A model generated the notes under the pieces. That model saw only the letters and a program-made list of their open reading frames with translations, was not told where the DNA came from and made no database searches. Shown one piece after another: positions 14,184 to 18,316 of a stretch of 18,316 nt of DNA; positions within the stretch are counted from its first letter, which is position 1; the number at the start of each line of letters is the position of its first letter. Position numbers and translations under genes: made by a program. Location of the stretch: the NCBI GenBank assembly GCA_004555155.1, contig SFJH01000047.1:1-18316 (forward strand), given 5' to 3'. This DNA is from Clostridiales bacterium (GTDB lineage: Bacteria > Bacillota > Clostridia > Christensenellales > Aristaeellaceae).

Positions 14184-16268
14184 TTAACGGGAACCGGCAG
14201 GAACAGCCGTGACAGAGGCGCTTGTTTCCCCGCCCGCCAGCGGCGACAGCCGCAGCCATTCAAACCTTCCCCGCGCGCCGCCATACACGCCAAAGCCGAT
14301 GCAGCCCGCCTCCGGAATGCGCCCGTCCTCCGCCGACAGCAGCATTTCGCCGCCCGCGTACACATCCACGCGCCTTCCGCGGCACACCACGCGCAGCTCC
14401 GCCGCCTCTGCCGCATACGCGCGCTCGGCCAGCGTGACGAACTCGCCCTCGGAATTACAGCGTAACCGCAGCCTGCGGCCGTCGAAGCCCACCGCCACGC
14501 CGCGCAGCGCGCCGCCCACGCGCACCAGCAGCGCCGCCTCGCCCGCCGTCACCGGCGCAAAGCGGGCAGAAACGGCGTAGTCCGCCCAGTCGACGTCGCC
14601 TGTGTACAGCTCGCCGCGCGCACAGTCGCTGCCGTGCAGCGCGCCCTGCTCCACGTCCCAATTGCCGCGCCAGTGGGTGCAGCAGGCCACCTCCCGGTGC
14701 AGGTTGTTGTATTTCTCCATGGGCCAGTGGGCAAAATCCATGGCGAAATCGGGCGCGCCGTCAAACCGCGCGTCCAACAGCTTTGCCGTCGCCTCGCCCA
14801 TGAGCTGCACGCCCACCTCGCCGAACACGCGCTCGCCCGTCGGCAGCGCCACATGCACCTCCGCGGGCTGCGCGCCCAGCGCCACGACCGGGCCGTACAC
14901 CGTCTCCCCGGTGAAGTAGTCCACCGCGAAGGCGCGGGCCGAGGCCGGGGCGTCCGCCGTGAGCCGCGCCCGGAAAACCTGTCCCGGCCAGATCTCCGGC
15001 GACAACGCCGGGGTATACCGATCGTCCTTGAAGTCCTGCGGCCCCAGGTAGGTGCGCCGGGAGAAGCGCAGCGCCTTTCCATGGGCCTCCAGCCCGAAGT
15101 GCCGCCGCACCGCCACCGGCGCGCCGCCGTCCGACACAGCGAAGCCGTGGGTCGCGCCCTCGATGGCGAAGGGGAACGCGCCGCGCCGCGGGGACAGCGC
15201 CCGCCACTTCTCCGGCATGGGCTCGCCCGCCATGCGGTAAGCCAAATCGGCCAGATAGGCGCAGCACCAGCTCACGTCCATGCGGTTTAAGCAGCCCAGC
15301 GTGCAGGACACGGCGAAGGTATCCCCGATGGGCGCCAGCCACTTTTCATAGGAGATGGCGTCGACGCCCTTAAACACGCCCATGATGGTGCCCACGTTGC
15401 CCGCATTGCAGTCGGTATCCCAGCCGCACATGGTGCAGATGTTCATGGTGCGGTCGTAGTCGCCCTCGCCGTACATCAGAGCCAGCACCATGACCGCCGC
15501 GTTGGGGATGATGTGGCAGACGCCCGGATAGCGGTGATAGCCCCACGCCTGCTCCACGTACAGAAACGCCTCGCGCCAGTCCTTCACCGGCTGCTGATCG
15601 TAAAAGCGCACCACATCCCGCACCGCGCGGGCGTATTCACAGTCCCGCGGGATGAAGTCCAGCGCACCCAGCACGATCTCCCGTACGGACTTCGCCGTGA
15701 ACGCCAGGGCGATTTCCGCCGCCACGTACATGCCGCCGTACACGCCCTCGCCGTCGTGACTCACCGACGCCGCCTTGGCCGCGTACTCCGCCGCCAGCGC
15801 GGGCTGCCCCGGCAGCACCAGCCCCCAGGCGTCGATGAAGATCTGCCCGCCGATCTGCTCCGCCACCGCCGGGCCGTTCTGGGCGATGCTGCCCGAGCGC
15901 GGCGCGGGGATGCCATTATATAGGTTCAGATAGGCGGTGTGCTCCGTGGAGCGCCCGTAGCCGCCCCACCAGAAGAAGCCGTGCTCATAGGGCACGTAGT
16001 TGAGCCACGTCCTGCCGATCTGCTCCGCCGTCAGCGCCCGGGTGTGGGTATAATCGTTGAGCGCGCGGATGAAGATCATCGGGCCGTTGGAATCGTCGTC
16101 GGCGGCGAAGCCCGAAACCGGCAGCGGATAGCCGTCGATATCGCCGAAGCGCTGCTTCAGCTCGTGATACGTGGAGCCCTCGATGTCCCCGCCCAGGCGG
16201 ATGCCCACCAGCTTGGAGAGCCAGCCCGCGTACAGCCGCTCCACATAGTCCTCCGGAATGATCGCCAT
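14184..16268 (-). CDS. ADP-ribosylglycohydrolase family protein with C-terminal beta-rich extension
   Basis: 694 residues from ATG 16268, placed 6 bases after GAGGTG; a GTG 9 bases upstream lies inside that ribosome binding site and is less likely. Residues 1-350 resemble the all-helical ARH/DraG fold: LVGIRLGGDIEGSTYHEL (20-37), an acidic DDDS (57-60) where the family has TDDT, and WDTDCNAGNVGTIMG (283-297) matching the GDTDTNA metal site. The family removes ADP-ribose from proteins or other targets using two Mg ions. From about 360 the chain is unlike ARH: a probable beta domain, then at about 535-690 a LamG/concanavalin-like module (DWADYAVSARF ... GCIGFGVYGGARGRFEW). No signal peptide is visible, so it is presumably cytoplasmic. 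The extension suggests a glycoside or nucleoside-like substrate rather than protein; that is inference. Transcribed alone. Confidence 0.85.
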   Translation of the reverse strand: MAIIPEDYVERLYAGWLSKLVGIRLGGDIEGSTYHELKQRFGDIDGYPLPVSGFAADDDSNGPMIFIRALNDYTHTRALTAEQIGRTWLNYVPYEHGFFWWGGYGRSTEHTAYLNLYNGIPAPRSGSIAQNGPAVAEQIGGQIFIDAWGLVLPGQPALAAEYAAKAASVSHDGEGVYGGMYVAAEIALAFTAKSVREIVLGALDFIPRDCEYARAVRDVVRFYDQQPVKDWREAFLYVEQAWGYHRYPGVCHIIPNAAVMVLALMYGEGDYDRTMNICTMCGWDTDCNAGNVGTIMGVFKGVDAISYEKWLAPIGDTFAVSCTLGCLNRMDVSWCCAYLADLAYRMAGEPMPEKWRALSPRRGAFPFAIEGATHGFAVSDGGAPVAVRRHFGLEAHGKALRFSRRTYLGPQDFKDDRYTPALSPEIWPGQVFRARLTADAPASARAFAVDYFTGETVYGPVVALGAQPAEVHVALPTGERVFGEVGVQLMGEATAKLLDARFDGAPDFAMDFAHWPMEKYNNLHREVACCTHWRGNWDVEQGALHGSDCARGELYTGDVDWADYAVSARFAPVTAGEAALLVRVGGALRGVAVGFDGRRLRLRCNSEGEFVTLAERAYAAEAAELRVVCRGRRVDVYAGGEMLLSAEDGRIPEAGCIGFGVYGGARGRFEWLRLSPLAGGETSASVTAVPAGSR

Positions 16269-16318
16269 GTCAGTCACCTCGTCATTTTTATCCGCCCTGC
16301 GGTCATTTGCATACTGCC

Positions 16319-16347
16319 ATTATACGGCAAGCCCCCGCCGCTGGCAA
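16319..16347 (-). promoter_or_regulatory. Promoter of the ADP-ribosylglycohydrolase gene
   Basis: On the minus strand TTGCCA (16347-16342), 17-base spacer, TATAAT (16324-16319). The leader is about 43 bases. It is divergent from the XpaC-like promoter 47 bases away. Confidence 0.75.
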
Positions 16348-16393
16348 GCGCCCCGCCGCGGATTATGATTTGATTAGAAATGGAGTTTCCATC

Positions 16394-16422
16394 TTTATCC
16401 AGGGCGGAATCTATGATATACT
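16394..16422 (+). promoter_or_regulatory. Promoter of the XpaC-like gene
   Basis: TTTATC (16394-16399), 17-base spacer, TATACT (16417-16422). Transcription would begin near 16429, so the in-frame ATG at 16429 would be at the very transcript end and the TTG at 16450 is favoured. Confidence 0.5.
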
Positions 16423-16449
16423 GTACGCATGAAATCGGAGGGGATTTTT

Positions 16450-17574
16450 TTGAGCAATCGAGACAACAACAAGGAAGAAGGTTTCGACGCAGGCTGGATC
16501 TTTCCCATCATCATGACCGCCATTTTCTGGCCGGTGGGCGTGTTCATGCTGCTGAAAAAGTACAAGGAGACGCAGAAGCGGGCCAAAAAGAACCGCAGCT
16601 ACGCCTCGCTGATGTCGGGCGGCGCGCTGATGGCCATCATCGGCACCATCGCGTTTCTGGATTCGCCGGACATCGTGCCCATGTTCCTGACGCTGGGCGG
16701 ACTGTTCCTGACGGGCTTCTCGTTCTTTGAGAACCGCCGCAACGCCCATCTGCGCACCTATCTTTCCATCATCGACAACCGCCCGCTGGTGGACATCGTG
16801 GAGCTGGCCGGCGCCAGCGGCCGCAGCGAGGCCACGGTGCTGAAGGATCTGCAGCTGATGCTGGATCGCGGGCTGCTGCCGGAGAACGCCTATGTGGATC
16901 ACGCCATGAACTGCCTGGTGCTGGACCCCGAGGAGATGCGCCGCGCTCGCCCGAACCGCCGCTATGCGCCGCCCGTGGTGGAGGCCGAGGTGGTGGAGGA
17001 GCCGAAGAAGGCCGCCAAGGCCAAGCCCGCCGCCAAGGCAGCCGAACCTGCGCAAGCCGCAAAGCCCGCCGCGGACGACAAGTCCGCCATCCTGCGGGAG
17101 ACCTTCGACGCCAAGCTGCGCGAGATTCGCTATCTGAACGACCTGATCGACGACGAGTCCGTCTCCGCGCGCATCGACGACATCGAGTCCATCATCGCCA
17201 ACATCTTCTATCTGGTGCAGGAGAAGCCGGAGCGCATGGAGGAGATCCGCACGTTCATGAACTACTACCTGCCCACCACCTTCAAGCTGCTCAACGCCTA
17301 CGCGCGGCTGGAGAAGCAGAGCGTGGCCGGTGACAACATCTCCCATTCCAAAAAGGAAATCGAAGCCGCAGCTGGACCGGCTGTTCCAGTCCGACGCCAT
17401 CGACATTTCCAGCGACATCGACGTGCTGGAGACCATGATGGCCAAGGACGGCCTGCTGAACGGCGGACTGAAAGTAAAGCTATAATATTTCATTTCGCGG
17501 GAAATCTCCCGATTTCCCGCGAGGGGGCCCCGAAAGCGCTCCGCACTTCCGGGACGGGGTCGCTCCGCGCCTAA
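16450..17574 (+). CDS. XpaC-family membrane protein (5-bromo-4-chloroindolyl phosphate hydrolysis family), frameshifted near its end
   Basis: Start TTG 16450 lies 6 bases after GGAGGGG (16437-16443). Two to three membrane segments occupy residues 17-34, 53-70 and 76-93. Residues 100-158 look like a winged-helix-type domain (LRTYLSIIDNRPLVDIVELA...). An Ala/Lys/Pro/Glu-rich linker follows (172-210), then the XpaC-type helical domain with the IRTFMNYYLPTTFKLLNAYARLE block (266-288) and ISHSKKEIEA (297-306). After A306 the frame leaves the family and runs into the first 123-bp repeat, ending at 17574 with an Arg-rich nonsense tail. The genuine C-terminus is at 17369-17485 one base out of phase, and about 11 residues seem missing at the join. 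The family is often next to toxic-anion-resistance (TelA) genes, but none is here. Molecular function is unknown despite the name. Confidence 0.8.
   Translation: MSNRDNNKEEGFDAGWIFPIIMTAIFWPVGVFMLLKKYKETQKRAKKNRSYASLMSGGALMAIIGTIAFLDSPDIVPMFLTLGGLFLTGFSFFENRRNAHLRTYLSIIDNRPLVDIVELAGASGRSEATVLKDLQLMLDRGLLPENAYVDHAMNCLVLDPEEMRRARPNRRYAPPVVEAEVVEEPKKAAKAKPAAKAAEPAQAAKPAADDKSAILRETFDAKLREIRYLNDLIDDESVSARIDDIESIIANIFYLVQEKPERMEEIRTFMNYYLPTTFKLLNAYARLEKQSVAGDNISHSKKEIEAAAGPAVPVRRHRHFQRHRRAGDHDGQGRPAERRTESKAIIFHFAGNLPISREGAPKALRTSGTGSLRA
17369..17485 (+). pseudogene. Displaced C-terminus of the XpaC-like gene
   Basis: In the +1 frame, 38 codons ending at TAA 17483-17485 read QLDRLFQSDAIDI, then SDIDVLETMMAKDGLL, which is the standard XpaC-family C-terminal motif. 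It has no start signals. The stop falls 8 bases before the repeat array, the natural end of the gene. Confidence 0.8.
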
Positions 17575-18105
17575 AGCCTTTGGCTTTGGCGCTCCGGGCG
17601 ACCTGCCGCTTCGCTTTCGCGGGTAATCTACGGATTTCCCGCGAGGGGGCCCCGAAAGCGCTCCGCGCTTCCGGGGCGGGGGCGCTCCGCGCCTAAAGCC
17701 TTCGGCTTTGGCGCTCCGGGTGGGTCTGCCGCTTCGCTTTCGCGGGAAATCTGCGGATTTCCCGCGAGGGGGCCCCGAAAGCGCTCCGCGCTTCCGGGGA
17801 GGGGGCGCTCCGCGCCTAAAGCCTTCGGCTTTGGCGCTCCGGGCGGGCCTGCCGCTTCGCTTTCGCAGGAAATCTGCCGATTTCCCGCGAGGGGGCCCCG
17901 AAAGCGCTCCGCGCTTCCGGGGCGGGGGCGCTCCGCGCCTAAAGCCTTTGGCTTTGGCGCTCCGAGTGGGCCTGCCGCTTCGCTTTCGCGGGTAATCTAC
18001 GGATTTCCCGCGAGGGGGCCCCGAAAGCGCTCCGCGCTTCCGGGGCGGGGATGCTCCGCGCCTAAAGCCTTTGGCTTTGGCGCTCCGAGTGGGCCTGCGG
18101 CTCGC
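17493..18105. repeat. Five tandem 122-123-bp hairpin-rich repeats
   Basis: Units begin at 17493, 17615, 17738, 17861 and 17984, head to tail with no spacers. Each contains (a) a hairpin of the type GCGGGAAATC-loop-GATTTCCCGC with a variable 4-base loop (TCCC, TACG, TGCG, TGCC, TACG), (b) CCCCGAAAGCG..CGCTTCCGGGG with one mismatch, and (c) GCGCCTAAAGCC-TTT or TTC-GGCTTTGGCGC. Identity between units is very high. The unit length is 41 codons, so long open frames run through on both strands, but they have no start signals and are not taken as genes. Confidence 0.92.
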
Positions 18106-18106
18106 T

Positions 18107-18216
18107 GAAAATGCCTCCGGGCATTTTCCGGGCGCTCTCCTGACCGGAGGTTTTGATTTTTCTCCGGTCTTCGACCTCCGAAAAATCCGGAAGCACCGGC
18201 AAAGCCGGTGCTTCCG
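18107..18216. repeat. Hairpin cluster after the tandem array
   Basis: Three clear hairpins: GAAAATGCC-TCCG-GGCATTTTC (18107-18128), GACCGGAG/CTCCGGTC (18142-18149 with 18162-18169), and CGGAAGCACCGGC-AAA-GCCGGTGCTTCCG (18188-18216). Alternative pairings compete with the second: CGGAGGT (18145-18151) with ACCTCCG (18174-18180), and GATTTTTC (18155-18162) with GAAAAATC (18180-18187). Confidence 0.8.
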
Positions 18217-18226
18217 ACAGCCTGTC

Positions 18227-18255
18227 AAAAAAGGTCGCACAAAGCGGCCTTTTTT
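18227..18255. terminator. Bidirectional terminator
   Basis: AAAAAAGGTCGC (18227-18238) pairs with GCGGCCTTTTTT (18244-18255), one G.T pair, loop ACAAA. The T6 and A6 runs give a terminator on both strands. It closes the XpaC-like transcript after the repeats. Confidence 0.85.
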
Positions 18256-18257
18256 GA

Positions 18258-18263
18258 TATAAT
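18258..18263 (+). promoter_or_regulatory. Possible -10 box of the next gene
   Basis: A consensus TATAAT directly follows the terminator. The hexamer 17 bases upstream (TCGCAC, 18235-18240) is a poor -35 box, so the call rests on the -10 alone. Confidence 0.35.
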
Positions 18264-18280
18264 GGGAATAGGTGATGAGG

Positions 18281-18316
18281 ATGCTGAAGAGAGAAACTGA
18301 ACAGCGGCAGGCAATC
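18281..18316 (+). CDS. 5' end of an unidentified gene, cut by the window edge
   Basis: ATG 18281 lies 6 bases after AGGTG (18270-18274), the same arrangement as the ADP-ribosylglycohydrolase gene. Twelve codons are visible, reading MLKRETEQRQAI, a charged helix-like start. An in-frame ATG at 18275 is less well placed. Too little is present to assign a family. Confidence 0.45.
   Translation, partial: MLKRETEQRQAI

Noticed and set aside
17493..18105. CRISPR array
   Set aside because: Units are 123 bp and contiguous with no unique spacers, and no cas gene is present.
16411..18240. A 609-codon minus-strand open frame through the tandem repeats, giving a 41-residue repeat protein
   Set aside because: The unit length divides by three, so openness is automatic; no start signals, the frame runs antisense into the XpaC-like gene, and the residues are Arg/Pro/Gly-rich as expected from G+C-rich hairpins.

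Overview
This is a G+C-rich bacterial window, probably a chromosome segment of a Gram-positive anaerobe of the Clostridia, perhaps a gut Christensenellales-type lineage; I cannot go finer from sequence alone. The pointers are strong AGGAGG-type ribosome binding sites, TTG starts, sigma-A promoters of the TTGNNN-17-TATAAT form, a site-2 protease gene joined to scpA, and the mix of LUD, CotH, XpaC-like and TAXI-TRAP proteins. No plasmid, phage, transposase, CRISPR, tRNA or rRNA signature was seen.

Layout, left to right. 125-2693 (+): a LUD-domain protein and a GH13 alpha-glucosidase with its own promoter. 2816-4529: a bidirectional terminator and a minus-strand DEAD-box RNA helicase with a repetitive basic tail. 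4530-5072: a gene-free stretch packed with perfect hairpins. 5073-6299 (+): an MFS transporter. 6401-8761: two minus-strand genes, a sugar-phosphate nucleotidyltransferase with a structured leader and a secreted CotH-like protein whose 3' end is frameshifted. 8778-10396 (+): a site-2 protease family gene and scpA, one promoter and one terminator, no scpB. 10550-13820 (+): a TAXI-type TRAP transporter (binding protein, hairpin block, fused permease). 13821-14183: no gene, terminators. 14184-16347: a minus-strand ADP-ribosylglycohydrolase-like protein with a large C-terminal extension. 16394-17574 (+): an XpaC-family membrane protein whose C-terminus is displaced into another frame. 17493-18256: five tandem 123-bp hairpin-rich repeats, further hairpins and a terminator. 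18281-end: the start of one more gene.

The gene content is mostly housekeeping plus nutrient uptake. The GH13 enzyme and MFS carrier are compatible with oligosaccharide use, and the TRAP system with uptake of an organic acid or amino acid; these links are inference. The unusual part is not a recognisable gene system but (a) two dense families of intergenic palindromes, one in tandem 123-bp units, and (b) two genes (CotH-like, XpaC-like), perhaps three with the helicase, that look as if a short internal piece was lost, two of them with a +1 frame change.
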